The notes under the pieces are model-generated. The model did not search any database, was not told the DNA's origin, and worked only from the letters and a program-made list of their open reading frames with translations. A stretch of 64,000 bases of DNA from Algibacter sp. (lineage in GTDB: Bacteria; Bacteroidota; Bacteroidia; Flavobacteriales; Flavobacteriaceae). A program made the position numbers and the translations under genes. Shown here piece by piece: positions 1 through 10,562 of the stretch. The stretch covers positions 1 through 64,000 of the forward strand of contig NZ_JAQWOO010000037.1 of assembly GCF_029245835.1 (NCBI RefSeq), given 5' to 3'. Within the stretch, counting starts at the first letter, position 1. Each line of letters begins with the position of its first letter.

Positions 1-77
1 TTATCACGATGTGCTTTAAAGTGAGCGATACAAGAAGCTTCACTATCAAAATTTGCTGTAAAACTGAAGATATTCAT
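1..77 (-). mobile_element. N-terminus of a probable IS1595-family transposase, truncated by window edge
   Basis: Minus-strand reading from ATG at 77..75 gives MNIFSFTANFDSEASCIAHFKAHRD, resembling the N-terminus of ISXO2/IS1595-like transposases; only 25 codons visible. Confidence 0.5.
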
Positions 78-202
78 ATGGTGGAATTTTTAGCTAATTT
101 ATGAATAAATTTTTAATTGTGATGTATTACGGATATTCAATTAATAATTAATATTTACAACTTTCATGATTACAATATCATGAAAGTTGCATTTAGTAGT
201 TG

Positions 203-1564
203 TTATTTAAGTTTAAGAGAAACATCATCCAAGAAAAGTGGTGGATTGCCATTCGCTTTATAAAACACGATTCTTAAAGTTGAAACACCTGCTAGCACTG
301 TAAACTCATAGCTAGTTTCTTCCCACTCATCAGTAGTTGATAAGCCATCTAGTCTAAAAAGCACTCCGTCAGCACCACCAACAGCGTCGTCTCTTATAAT
401 TGGTGTTAACGCATTTGTAGCTCCTGCATCTCGCCATTTTGAGGAAAACTTTAATATATAGGTACTTCCTTCTTCAATAGCAACAGCCTGAAGTAATGAG
501 CCATCACCATTTTCAATTCTACCAGAGAAATTACCTGTAACAGGTTCTGTGGTAGCAATGCCTACTGCTCCACTTTTAAAACCACCCCAAGGTACTTTCC
601 CGTCTTCAAAACCGCCATTGAGTAATAATTCATCCAAATCAATAGCTGGTGTATATTCTGTTTCTTGACCAGGGCCAATTGCTGTATTAGGTTTAATACC
701 TGCATATACTTGTCCTAAGGCAGTAAGATTAGCATCTTCATCAAATAATGCAGAAGAAGCTAATGGTGGTCTTGTTCCTCCGTCAAACCAAGCATACCTG
801 TGAACCCAATCTATATCATTCATAGCTACCAAAGCGTCTTCCATAAACTCTATAACAGCAGCTTCACTATGCCTATTGTTTTCTGGAGAGGTAGCATTCC
901 AATCTGCAACTGCAAATTCAGTAACCCAAATAGGTCGCTCATAAGCCTGATACGTTTCTTTTAATTTATTTATAAAAGACAAAACATTAGGACCTCCATA
1001 GCTATGAACAGTTACAAAATCAATACGTAGATTTAAAGCTTCTGCTTTTTCCATAAAGTCTATCATCCATTCGTTATTTGGACTTACAGTAGCAGGAGAC
1101 CCTAATGGCACTCCTAAAGTTTCTAATTGTGGCCATAAAGCAATGGCTTCGTCAACAGTCATGTTTGCTTGAGAAGCACCATCAGGCTCATTAAAACCTA
1201 AAACATAGGTCACTTTACCCTCATCAATCTGTCCTTTTATTCGGGTTAGATTCTCTTCATTAACAGAACCTTTACCCCAAAACATGGGCACATATTCTAC
1301 ATTTTCAGGAATTTCTTCTCTTAGTGCATTTCCCCAGCTGTACATCCAATGCACCGCTAAGTCACTGGTTCTATAAGACCAAGCTTTAGCATTATTGGTA
1401 AAGGCTACACCTCTTTTACTAAGGCGCTGTTCCTCTGTTAATTCAATATTTTCTTGTTCCGGTATTACGGCTTCAGCAGCTTGCCCCTCAAAGTCGCCAA
1501 TTACATTTTTTTCACAACTAATCACTGTAATAAGTGTCAGCATTACTAATAGAATTCTTTTCAT
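203..1564 (-). CDS. GH128/Asl1-like glycoside hydrolase lipoprotein with C-terminal carbohydrate-binding-like domain
   Basis: Lipobox-like LITVISC; VLGFNEPDG and IWVTEFAVADW carry the two acidic residues typical of Asl1-like GHs; C-terminal NGGFEDG...FLDDVSLK jelly-roll signature. Confidence 0.8.
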   Translation of the reverse strand: MKRILLVMLTLITVISCEKNVIGDFEGQAAEAVIPEQENIELTEEQRLSKRGVAFTNNAKAWSYRTSDLAVHWMYSWGNALREEIPENVEYVPMFWGKGSVNEENLTRIKGQIDEGKVTYVLGFNEPDGASQANMTVDEAIALWPQLETLGVPLGSPATVSPNNEWMIDFMEKAEALNLRIDFVTVHSYGGPNVLSFINKLKETYQAYERPIWVTEFAVADWNATSPENNRHSEAAVIEFMEDALVAMNDIDWVHRYAWFDGGTRPPLASSALFDEDANLTALGQVYAGIKPNTAIGPGQETEYTPAIDLDELLLNGGFEDGKVPWGGFKSGAVGIATTEPVTGNFSGRIENGDGSLLQAVAIEEGSTYILKFSSKWRDAGATNALTPIIRDDAVGGADGVLFRLDGLSTTDEWEETSYEFTVLAGVSTLRIVFYKANGNPPLFLDDVSLKLK

Positions 1565-1582
1565 AATATATTTTTTTATTTG

Positions 1583-3130
1583 TTAGATCCAATCTGGATG
1601 TTGGATTAATTTTGTGTTCACATCTATTTCGCTTTGCGGAATTGGAAATACTTCAGATTTTCCTCCTCTATATTGTGGATTGTAAGGTCCTACTGGATCT
1701 GCAATAGCTCTATTAAAAGCCTCTTCGATAGTTCCCCAACGTTTTAAATCCATAAAACGTAAGCCTTCCATAGCAAATTCTACACGTCTTTCATGCCTCA
1801 CAATGGCAATCATTTCGGGTTGATTTACATCACCTTCTACATCTTCTACACTTGGCATTCCAACACGATTTCTAACTTCTGTCACTAAAGCGCTAGCCCC
1901 AGATACATTTCCCGTTTCTGCCATAGCTTCGGCACGCATTAATAGAATATCTGCATAGCGTATCACATAAAAATCTTGTGAACCTTCACCAAAAACGGCA
2001 TTTCCTTCAGAGTCAGGGCCCGTTCTAATATATTTTTTAGTTCCAAATCTAGTTGGTCCGTTACCCTGGAATATTCTAAGCGGCTCGGTTAAATAAACCT
2101 CTCCGCCGTAATAAATAGTTGCAGTTGCCCTTGGGTCTCTATTTGCTCCTTTGTTCGATGCATTATATAAAGGAGAACTTGAAATAGGTAACCCATCAAT
2201 ACAATAATAATCATTTGCTAAATTAGGCATAGGTCGTAAATCTCCTTTTGGAAAACCATTGAACGTTCCTGAAAAAGTTTCACCATTGCTAGTGTCATCG
2301 CCTCTTAAAAAACGAATTGAGAATACAACCTCATTAGACTTTTCATTTTCTGGAGTAAATAATTCAGCATAATTTGGGTGTAACGAATAGCCTAATCCCA
2401 TGGCTTGTTCAGTTAATGCTAATACTCCAAATTCTCCATCATATTGTTTGTTATATAGTTGCACTCTAGCTAAAAGACCAAGAGCAGCTCCTTTAGTAGC
2501 ATAACCATACAAATCATTTGGTTGGCTTGGTGGTAAAAAATCTACTGCAAGTTTTAAATCTTCTCTAACTTGTTCTGTAATTTCAGCATAGGAATTCTTT
2601 GACACAAATGCTTCTTGTAATGTTTGGGGCGCCGTAATTAAGGGAGCATCTTCAAAATAAACAGATACATTAAAGTAAAGTAACGCTCTTAAAAAATAAG
2701 CTTGCCCTAATAATTCATTTTTAGTTTCTAAAGGGATTAATTCTTCCGAAATTTCATTCACATTTTTAATGACAGAATTTACGCGACTTATGCCTTGATA
2801 AAGGTTATTCCAAATATTTTCAATAGGTCCATTTGTAGGGTCTACATTACCTTCCATAAAGTTACCTGGCCCTTCCCATTTAAAGTTATTGAATGCATTA
2901 TCTCCTAATCCATCAAAACCAGGAAATCCTTGAAAACCATTTAAATTACCTCCATACATGGATCTTGACTGAAGCGTTGAATACACCGCATTTAATGCTA
3001 AAAAGGCATCTGATTCACTTGTCCAGAAATTATTTTCTGCTATTTGAGTTAATGAAGCTTTATCAATAAAGTCATTACTACAATTTGTTAGTGTTAGCGC
3101 AATACTTATTGCAAATATTATCTTTTTCAT
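1583..3130 (-). CDS. SusD/RagB family outer-membrane glycan-binding lipoprotein
   Basis: LTLTNCSN lipobox, N-terminal FWTSESDAFLALNAVYS, C-terminal RHERRVEFAMEGLRFMDLKRWG; directly downstream of SusC. Confidence 0.95.
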   Translation of the reverse strand: MKKIIFAISIALTLTNCSNDFIDKASLTQIAENNFWTSESDAFLALNAVYSTLQSRSMYGGNLNGFQGFPGFDGLGDNAFNNFKWEGPGNFMEGNVDPTNGPIENIWNNLYQGISRVNSVIKNVNEISEELIPLETKNELLGQAYFLRALLYFNVSVYFEDAPLITAPQTLQEAFVSKNSYAEITEQVREDLKLAVDFLPPSQPNDLYGYATKGAALGLLARVQLYNKQYDGEFGVLALTEQAMGLGYSLHPNYAELFTPENEKSNEVVFSIRFLRGDDTSNGETFSGTFNGFPKGDLRPMPNLANDYYCIDGLPISSSPLYNASNKGANRDPRATATIYYGGEVYLTEPLRIFQGNGPTRFGTKKYIRTGPDSEGNAVFGEGSQDFYVIRYADILLMRAEAMAETGNVSGASALVTEVRNRVGMPSVEDVEGDVNQPEMIAIVRHERRVEFAMEGLRFMDLKRWGTIEEAFNRAIADPVGPYNPQYRGGKSEVFPIPQSEIDVNTKLIQHPDWI

Positions 3131-3136
3131 AGTTTT

Positions 3137-6100
3137 TTATAATTTTACGTTCATACCAAATGTTACTGTTTTGTATAGTGGGGCACCTCTGTTACTCTGA
3201 TTACCATTAGCTCTTTCAGGATCAAAAAATTCTAAACCAGTAAACGTGAGTAAGTTTTGGGCTCCAACAAAAACACGGAGTTTATTTATATTTATTTTTT
3301 TGAGAACATCTTTTGGAAGCGAATAACCTAATTCAATATTTTTTAATCTTAGGTAAGACACATCTTGAACATAAAATGAAGACACAACCGTGTTATTTTG
3401 TCCTCCAACTCTTGGTAAATTAACACCTGGATTTTCTGGAGTCCATCTATTAATCCAATATGTTAAAACGTTACTTCTATTATCTGATATTGGTAAATTA
3501 CCGTTACCCATAATGAGTCTGTCTACACCATTAACACCTTGTAGCAAGAAATTAAAATCGAACCCTCCATATTCAATAGATCCGTTAAAGTTATAAAGTA
3601 AATCTGGATTTGGATTTCCAATAATGGTTCTATCATCAGCATCTACAACTCCATCTGGCAGACCATTTGGGCCTGAAACATCAGCATATCTTAAATCTCC
3701 TGGGGCTGTGTTGACATTACCAAATTGAGTTGGTGCATTGGCAATTTCCTCTATTGTTTGAAAAACACCTATGGCTTTATATCCAAAATAAGATCTGAAC
3801 GGTTCACCTACTCTAATAATATTGGTATTAGTAATAGTTTCTTCACCACCATCACCCAATCCGGTTACTTGATTCTTTAAAAGTTTTGTAAAATTAGCAC
3901 CTAAACTAAATTTAGCATTTCCTAAGTTACCTCTATAGTTTATACCTAACTCAGCACCTTTATTAATCATAGCTGCCGCATTTTGAGCTGCCAGATTACT
4001 AATTCCTAAGGTATTAGGAACTGGAAAATTTGTGTACAAAATATCTTTACTATCTCTATTAAAATATTCTGCTACAACTTCTACCTTATTCTTAAACAAA
4101 CTTAAATCTAAACCTAAGTTATATTGTTCGGTCTCTTCCCATCTAATTGTTGGATTTGCGAGGCTTGTAACGGCTACACCTACAACAGTGCTCTCATCAC
4201 CGAGTACGTAATCAATACCAGGGTTGTAAGTTTGATTAAAAATATAGTTACCAATTCTGTCATTACCTGAAATACCCCAACTAGCTCTTAATTTCAAATT
4301 GCTTATGGCATTTAGGTTTTGCATAAATTTTTCTTCAGAAATTCGCCATCCTATGGAACCTGATGGGAAATTACCATATTTGTTACCTAAACCAAATTTA
4401 GAAGACCCATCGCGTCTTAACGTAAATTGAGCCAGATATTTACCTTTATAATCATAATTAACTTTTCCGAAAAATGATTGATAAGCTTCTTCTGAAGCCC
4501 CACCAGTAACTGCTGGATCTACAACACCACCACCATTAAATTCCTCTAAATTATCAGTAGGAAAGCCACTTAACTGACCTGCAAAACCATCACTTTTAAA
4601 ATAGGATGCTGAATGCCCTAATAAGACACCAAATGTGTGCGTATCATCTATAGTTCTTGAGTATCTAAGAATATTTTCGTTTAATAATCTATATTGTAAA
4701 TTACTAGAGTTATTTAGGTTATTTAATGTGTTTATTATTACTGGATTCCCAAAAGAATCGTTAATAGTTTGTCTAGGGCTAAAATCTGACGTATTTGAAT
4801 AAATCACGTTGGCTGCTCCACTAGTTTCTAAAGTTAAGTGTTTTGAAAACTGAAATGTTAAACCAATTCTTTGACTTAAGTTAATGTTGTCGCTTTCAAA
4901 ATTCCCTAAAAAACCTCTTCGTATGGGGTTTTGTGTTAAGAAGGATGCATTACCGTTTTCAAAAGCTCCATCAACAATACCATACTCTCCATTACTGTAA
5001 TAGGATGGAATTGTAGGTGCAGTTCTTTGAAATGAGTATATAATGCCATTATCCCCACTAAATGCGTTTTGCCCACCAGTTGGTCCAACATTACTTCTCC
5101 AGAACGCATTGGTAACACTACTTAAAGTAAACCAATCCTTTAATTTAGAATTAATATTAAAACTTAAATTATAACGTTCACTTTTAAATTTACTTCTAAT
5201 AATAGCATCTTGTCCTAAATAGCCCAAAGAAACACGGTAAGTAGATTTTTTACTACCACCTGAAAAAGAGATATTATGATTTTGAATAGACGCATCCCTA
5301 AGTACCTCATCAACCCAATTGGTGTCAGCAAATAAATCAGGAGAAGACCCCGTTCTTATCGCTTCAATTTGATCTGGTGTATATCTGGGTAAAAACCCAG
5401 GGCCATCTTCATTTCTAAATTTTTCATTAATTAAAGTGGCATAGTCTAAAGATCCGAGGAATTCTGGTTTAACCGTGGCATTTTGAACACCATAAAAACC
5501 ATTATAACTTATTTCGAATTTATCACCCTCGCCTTTTCTGGTAGTCACCAATACAACACCGTTGGCACCTCTAGCCCCATAAATAGCTCCTGCTGAAGCA
5601 TCTTTTAAAACCGAAATACTTTCAATATCTGAAGGCGCAAGGTTGTTAAACGCAGCCAAATTATCGTACTGAATATTATCTATTACTATTAAAGGTGTAC
5701 TGTTTCCAAAGGTACCAATACCCCTTATAACAATGGATGAGCCATCAGCCCCGGGACTACCGGATGACTGGGTTAACTGAACACCAGAAAACCGACCGTA
5801 TAACAATTGTCCTGAATTTGTAACAGGTTGGTTAATTTCTTCTTTAAAGGTTACGGTTTGTAATGCATCAGTTACTTTAACCTTTTTCTGTGTACCATAA
5901 CCTACAACAACAACCTCTTCTAGTTGGGCTGCATCTTCTTGTAAAGTTATGTTGTAAGTTCTGTTAGAACCAATCGTGACATTTGCTTTCTTAAAACCTA
6001 CATAAGAGATTTCTAAAACATCACCTTGCTTAGCCTCAATTGAAAACCCGCCGTCAAAATCTGTAGTGGTTCCTGTTTTGGTGTTAGCAATAATAATTGT

Positions 6101-6217
6101 AGCGCCTGGTAATGGCTGCGAATTGCCATCTGAGACTGTCCCAGTTATAACGTTTTGGGAAAACGCTACTTGCCCGATAGATGAGAAAAGTAGAAAATAA
6201 AAAATGAATACTTTCAT
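3137..6217 (-). CDS. SusC/RagA family TonB-dependent receptor
   Basis: CarboxypepD_reg-like GTVSDGNSQPLPGATI, plug domain VVVGYGTQKKVKVTDA and SVLKDASAGAIYGARGANGVVLVTT; the ORF track starts at 6325 but the signal peptide MKVFIFYFLLFSSIGQVAFS starts at 6217. Confidence 0.95.
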   Translation of the reverse strand: MKVFIFYFLLFSSIGQVAFSQNVITGTVSDGNSQPLPGATIIIANTKTGTTTDFDGGFSIEAKQGDVLEISYVGFKKANVTIGSNRTYNITLQEDAAQLEEVVVVGYGTQKKVKVTDALQTVTFKEEINQPVTNSGQLLYGRFSGVQLTQSSGSPGADGSSIVIRGIGTFGNSTPLIVIDNIQYDNLAAFNNLAPSDIESISVLKDASAGAIYGARGANGVVLVTTRKGEGDKFEISYNGFYGVQNATVKPEFLGSLDYATLINEKFRNEDGPGFLPRYTPDQIEAIRTGSSPDLFADTNWVDEVLRDASIQNHNISFSGGSKKSTYRVSLGYLGQDAIIRSKFKSERYNLSFNINSKLKDWFTLSSVTNAFWRSNVGPTGGQNAFSGDNGIIYSFQRTAPTIPSYYSNGEYGIVDGAFENGNASFLTQNPIRRGFLGNFESDNINLSQRIGLTFQFSKHLTLETSGAANVIYSNTSDFSPRQTINDSFGNPVIINTLNNLNNSSNLQYRLLNENILRYSRTIDDTHTFGVLLGHSASYFKSDGFAGQLSGFPTDNLEEFNGGGVVDPAVTGGASEEAYQSFFGKVNYDYKGKYLAQFTLRRDGSSKFGLGNKYGNFPSGSIGWRISEEKFMQNLNAISNLKLRASWGISGNDRIGNYIFNQTYNPGIDYVLGDESTVVGVAVTSLANPTIRWEETEQYNLGLDLSLFKNKVEVVAEYFNRDSKDILYTNFPVPNTLGISNLAAQNAAAMINKGAELGINYRGNLGNAKFSLGANFTKLLKNQVTGLGDGGEETITNTNIIRVGEPFRSYFGYKAIGVFQTIEEIANAPTQFGNVNTAPGDLRYADVSGPNGLPDGVVDADDRTIIGNPNPDLLYNFNGSIEYGGFDFNFLLQGVNGVDRLIMGNGNLPISDNRSNVLTYWINRWTPENPGVNLPRVGGQNNTVVSSFYVQDVSYLRLKNIELGYSLPKDVLKKININKLRVFVGAQNLLTFTGLEFFDPERANGNQSNRGAPLYKTVTFGMNVKL

Positions 6218-6349
6218 AGAGTTTTGTTTAGTTATTTGTATATATTTAGTTAACATCACAAATATCTTAACAATAAGAAAAATGGAATAGGTCAAATAGA
6301 CCAACAAGGGGTTTAAATAACCCAATTAGAATAAAATTAGGGGTTTCGG

Positions 6350-9300
6350 CTACTTTTTATTAATAAGCTCCTTATATTTTGAAGGCAAGCAATTATATTG
6401 CTTTTTGAAAGAAGTTTTAAAATATTTATAATCATTAAACCCAACCTCGTAAGCAACTTGATTAAAATTTAAATCAGTTGAAAGAATAATATGAGCTGCC
6501 TTTTTTAAACGTATGGATCTAATAAATGCTGTTAAAGAGAGTCCTGTTAAAGATTTTACCTTACGATATAACGTAGATTGGCTCATGCATAATTCGTCAA
6601 CCATATTCTCTATTCCAAATGAAGGATTGTCTAAATTATTTTCAACTAGTAGAATGGCTTTATGTATAAAAGTGTTCTCAGCATCAGCGTCGTTTTCTAT
6701 TCTAGCTGCTGTAGGCTCAAAACGAACTTTATTCAAGAAATGGGCTCGTAGCTTTTCTCTATTCGCGAGCAAGCTAGAAATCCTAGCTTTTATTACTTTT
6801 GAATTAAAAGGTTTTGTAATATAATCATCCGCTCCAGTTTTTAGACCTTCAATTTCAAAAACAGTTGATGTCCTAGCTGTTAATAAAATAATTGGGATGT
6901 GAGATGTTGTAATTTGCGATTTTAATTCTTTACATAAAGTGATACCGTCTTTTCCGGGCATCATCACATCGCTTATAATTAAGTCAGGAATCTCATTTGA
7001 AGCTTTTTCAAAACCAGAAACCCCATTGTCGGCCTGTATGACATTATGGTCTTCTGATAGCATGTCGTTTAGGTAACTTAAAATTTCCGGATTATCATCT
7101 ATAACAAGTATAGCATGTTCTTTTGCTTCAATATTTAAACTGTCAATAGGAACAGAAATGTCTTTAGTATTATACCCGACAATATTATCTGAAGTAATAA
7201 AATTTTCATCTATATTCCCTTCAAAGAGGTTAGAATCCATAGCTAATTTTACAATAAACTCCGTACCAAGATTTAATTCGCTTTTTACCTCAATAGTGCC
7301 ATGATGTAATTCTACAATTTTTTTAGTAAATGAAAGACCTATTCCACTGCCTATCATACGTGCCGTATTTGCAGATTTAATTTGAAAAAACCTATCAAAT
7401 ATTTTATCAAGATCCTCTTCATTCATGCCTATTCCTGTATCTTTAATCGAAATGGTGCAAAACTCTGAATCGCTATCTAATCTCATGGTGATTTCGTCAC
7501 CAGACTTAGTATATTTAATGGCGTTAGAGATTAAATTACACAACACAATTTCCATTTTATTTCTATCAAAGGGGAAAACAATTTCTTCTTTAGCCGGTTT
7601 AAATTTATAGTCGATATTTTTAGCCTTTATGGCTTCATTAAAATATAGATAAACCTCTTTAGAGAACCTAACAAAATTACCTTGAGAAACATTAAGTTTA
7701 AGTAATCCATGATCTGCTTTTCTGAAATCTAATAATTGATTAATAAGATTTAGAAGTCTACTGGTATTTTTATCTATATAATTTAAGTTTTTATAAATTT
7801 TTTGAGAAACATTCTCACTTTCTAAAAGCTCCTTTAATGGACTAATAATTAAGGTTAAAGGCGATCTAAATTCGTGAGAAATATTGGTAAAAAAGTTTAA
7901 TTTAGCCTCTGTTAATTCTACTTCTTTCTCCTTGTCTATTCTAGCAATTTCGAGCTTGTTTTTAAGTTTTAATTTGTAGTTATTAGATTTAATTAAGTAA
8001 ATAATAGCAGATAATAAAAACAATAAATATAGTGCTATGGCCCATGGACTTTTCCAAGGAGAACCTAATAAATTAATAGCAATTAATTTGGGATCACTCC
8101 AATTTTGATTGTCTCGAGACCCTTGTACTTTAAGCACATAATCACCAGGAGATAATCCAGCAAAATTTATTTCGTTTCTATTTTGCAAATCAATCCATTG
8201 GTCTTGATATCCATCTAATAAATAGCGGTATTTTATATTTAATTGCCCTAAGTAATCATTAGCAATAAATCGTGTAGAAAAAAAATTGTCGTTATGGGTT
8301 AGTTTTATTTTATCAGTATAGTTGAAATTTTTATCTAAGATGCTATTACCAGGTTTGTATTCAATTAATTCATTATTAACTCGAAGAGCTGTGAAAATAA
8401 TTTCTGGTATAGCGTTAAAGTCTTTTACCTGAGAGGGACTAAAAAAAGTGATGTTATCAAAACCACCAAAACAAATAAACTCATTATTATAATTAAAAAA
8501 ACTTCTGTTATTAAATGATGTTGATTTTACACCATTTATATCTCCATAACTGATAATGGATTTCTTTACATCATCATATTTAACAATTTCAGTGTGCGTA
8601 GTTAACCATAAATTCGATTTGTCATCAAAAGTAATCGCACATATAAAATCACTATTAAGACCATCATCTTGAGTAATGGTTTCTTCTATTATTAATTTAT
8701 TATTTAAATAATTCAGTTTGATTAATCCACTTGGTGTAGCTAACCATAAATGATTATCCTTTAGAGCAATTGAGTTGATTATTACACTCGGTAATTTTTC
8801 TTCTAAAAGTTTTGATTGATGTATGAAGACTTCTTCTTTTCTATCAAACAAGTGCAACCCATTGTAAGTACCAATCCATATATTCTTATTTTGGTCTTCT
8901 ACAATAGCAGTAATTCTGTTACTCTCTATTTTATGACCATTTTTTAAATTTTCGGAATAAACTTTATATCGCTTTATTTTGCCAATATTTTCTAAACTAA
9001 CAATAGCAAGTCCAAGTTGTTGTGTACCAATATAAAGATTGTTATTATTAACAAGGAAAGAGGTAACCTTACCAAGCTTTTTTGAAGAGAAAACTATTTT
9101 TTCTAATTTTAGATCATAAATATAAAATGCAATAGCCGTACCTATAAAAAGTTTTTGATCATTCTCATATAAAGCATTAACTTTTACATTGCCAATATCC
9201 TTTATTTGCCTTAAATTTGAAAAATCTTTACCATGCCAGAGCCCCAAAAACAAAGTACCAACAAATACTTTTTTTTCATTTTTATACAGGCTGGTGCAAT

Positions 9301-10351
9301 TTAAGAACCCTTTTAATTCTTCATTCTTTATTAGGCTTTCTGCATTTTTAAAACCATTTCCTTCTAATAATTTTACAACACCACCGCTTGCTGTTGCTAA
9401 CCAAGTAACGTTATTTTTATCATGATGTATATTGAGAATGGTATTATAATTACCACTGATTTTTCCAGAACTTCCGTAAACTAAATCAATTTTACTAAAC
9501 ATGGAAAGATTCTCATTACTTCGATAAATCCCCTGCCCCCATGTACCAATCCAAAGTCTATTATATTTATCTAAGGAAAGTTTTTTGGAAAAATTACTAG
9601 CAACACCTGTTTCTAATTCTTCAATAGATTCTGTATAAAAATTAAAATTATATATTTTGGTATCCTTCCCTGTTGTTGTTATCCAAATTTTATTACGACT
9701 AGGATCAGAAAGGATATCTGTTATTTGCCCATTTAAATTGTAAGTGCTTAGTTTCTCATTCGCTGGGTTATAAGCTTGTAATTTATTGCCATTACAGAAC
9801 CACATATTACCCTTAAAATCTTTTGTTATACTATATATTTGTTGCCAATAATTATAATGCTTTATAAGTTTTTCATTTTTAAAATCGATTACAAACACCC
9901 CACCTTTCCAGGTACCAATCCAAATATTTCCATACTCGTCTTGAGAAAGGGCAGTGATTCTTAAATCGCCTTCTTTAGCCAGATCAATTAAATAATTAAA
10001 ATTCTTTACATGATTGGTTTTAACATCTAAATATGATAAACCCCCACTTTTTGTTCCAATCCATATATTAGATTCACTATCTTTAAATAACACTTCAATA
10101 TTCTCATTTAATAAATTCTCATATTTCTTTTCTGGTTTAATATACTCAAAGTCATAGCCGTTATACTTTGTTATACCATTTTCCGTACCTATCCATTTAA
10201 CATTCAAATCATCACTTAAAATACTAGTTGTATAATTATGGGATAATCCTTGTTGGGTAGTTATAAAATCAACAACATAATTGATTTCATTTTCTTGTGA
10301 ATGATTTATAAGAAATAACAAGAAACATATAAATGTTATTAATTTTTTCAT
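6350..10351 (-). CDS. Hybrid two-component system (HTCS): Reg_prop propeller/YYY sensor, histidine kinase, receiver, AraC HTH
   Basis: Repeated NIWIGT propeller blades, HEFRSPLTLI H-box, receiver DLIISDVMMPGKDGITLCKEL, C-terminal AraC HTH VAYEVGFNDYKYFKTSFKKQYNCLPSKYK; start moved to the signal-peptide Met at 10351. Confidence 0.95.
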   Translation of the reverse strand: MKKLITFICFLLFLINHSQENEINYVVDFITTQQGLSHNYTTSILSDDLNVKWIGTENGITKYNGYDFEYIKPEKKYENLLNENIEVLFKDSESNIWIGTKSGGLSYLDVKTNHVKNFNYLIDLAKEGDLRITALSQDEYGNIWIGTWKGGVFVIDFKNEKLIKHYNYWQQIYSITKDFKGNMWFCNGNKLQAYNPANEKLSTYNLNGQITDILSDPSRNKIWITTTGKDTKIYNFNFYTESIEELETGVASNFSKKLSLDKYNRLWIGTWGQGIYRSNENLSMFSKIDLVYGSSGKISGNYNTILNIHHDKNNVTWLATASGGVVKLLEGNGFKNAESLIKNEELKGFLNCTSLYKNEKKVFVGTLFLGLWHGKDFSNLRQIKDIGNVKVNALYENDQKLFIGTAIAFYIYDLKLEKIVFSSKKLGKVTSFLVNNNNLYIGTQQLGLAIVSLENIGKIKRYKVYSENLKNGHKIESNRITAIVEDQNKNIWIGTYNGLHLFDRKEEVFIHQSKLLEEKLPSVIINSIALKDNHLWLATPSGLIKLNYLNNKLIIEETITQDDGLNSDFICAITFDDKSNLWLTTHTEIVKYDDVKKSIISYGDINGVKSTSFNNRSFFNYNNEFICFGGFDNITFFSPSQVKDFNAIPEIIFTALRVNNELIEYKPGNSILDKNFNYTDKIKLTHNDNFFSTRFIANDYLGQLNIKYRYLLDGYQDQWIDLQNRNEINFAGLSPGDYVLKVQGSRDNQNWSDPKLIAINLLGSPWKSPWAIALYLLFLLSAIIYLIKSNNYKLKLKNKLEIARIDKEKEVELTEAKLNFFTNISHEFRSPLTLIISPLKELLESENVSQKIYKNLNYIDKNTSRLLNLINQLLDFRKADHGLLKLNVSQGNFVRFSKEVYLYFNEAIKAKNIDYKFKPAKEEIVFPFDRNKMEIVLCNLISNAIKYTKSGDEITMRLDSDSEFCTISIKDTGIGMNEEDLDKIFDRFFQIKSANTARMIGSGIGLSFTKKIVELHHGTIEVKSELNLGTEFIVKLAMDSNLFEGNIDENFITSDNIVGYNTKDISVPIDSLNIEAKEHAILVIDDNPEILSYLNDMLSEDHNVIQADNGVSGFEKASNEIPDLIISDVMMPGKDGITLCKELKSQITTSHIPIILLTARTSTVFEIEGLKTGADDYITKPFNSKVIKARISSLLANREKLRAHFLNKVRFEPTAARIENDADAENTFIHKAILLVENNLDNPSFGIENMVDELCMSQSTLYRKVKSLTGLSLTAFIRSIRLKKAAHIILSTDLNFNQVAYEVGFNDYKYFKTSFKKQYNCLPSKYKELINKK

Positions 10352-10562
10352 AGGGGGGAGGTATAATAGACAAGCTATACTACTAACAGTGTTGCTTTTT
10401 AGTAAATGTATAAAAATAATCTTTGTCATTTTAGTCCAATTTACTCTATTGATTGTTTCAACCCCCTTAATTGATTTATTTAACCCTCTAGCTCTGCCTT
10501 TGTAATTCTAATTTTGAGAAAAGATTCAGAAAATTGAATTTTTAAAAAATATTTACTGCAAA

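Noticed and set aside
1395-1586. 63-aa and similar short ORFs opposite PUL genes (e.g. 3390-3596, 6513-6824, 9189-9425, 13775-13984)
   Set aside because: Shadow ORFs within strongly supported CDSs, low complexity, no independent start signals
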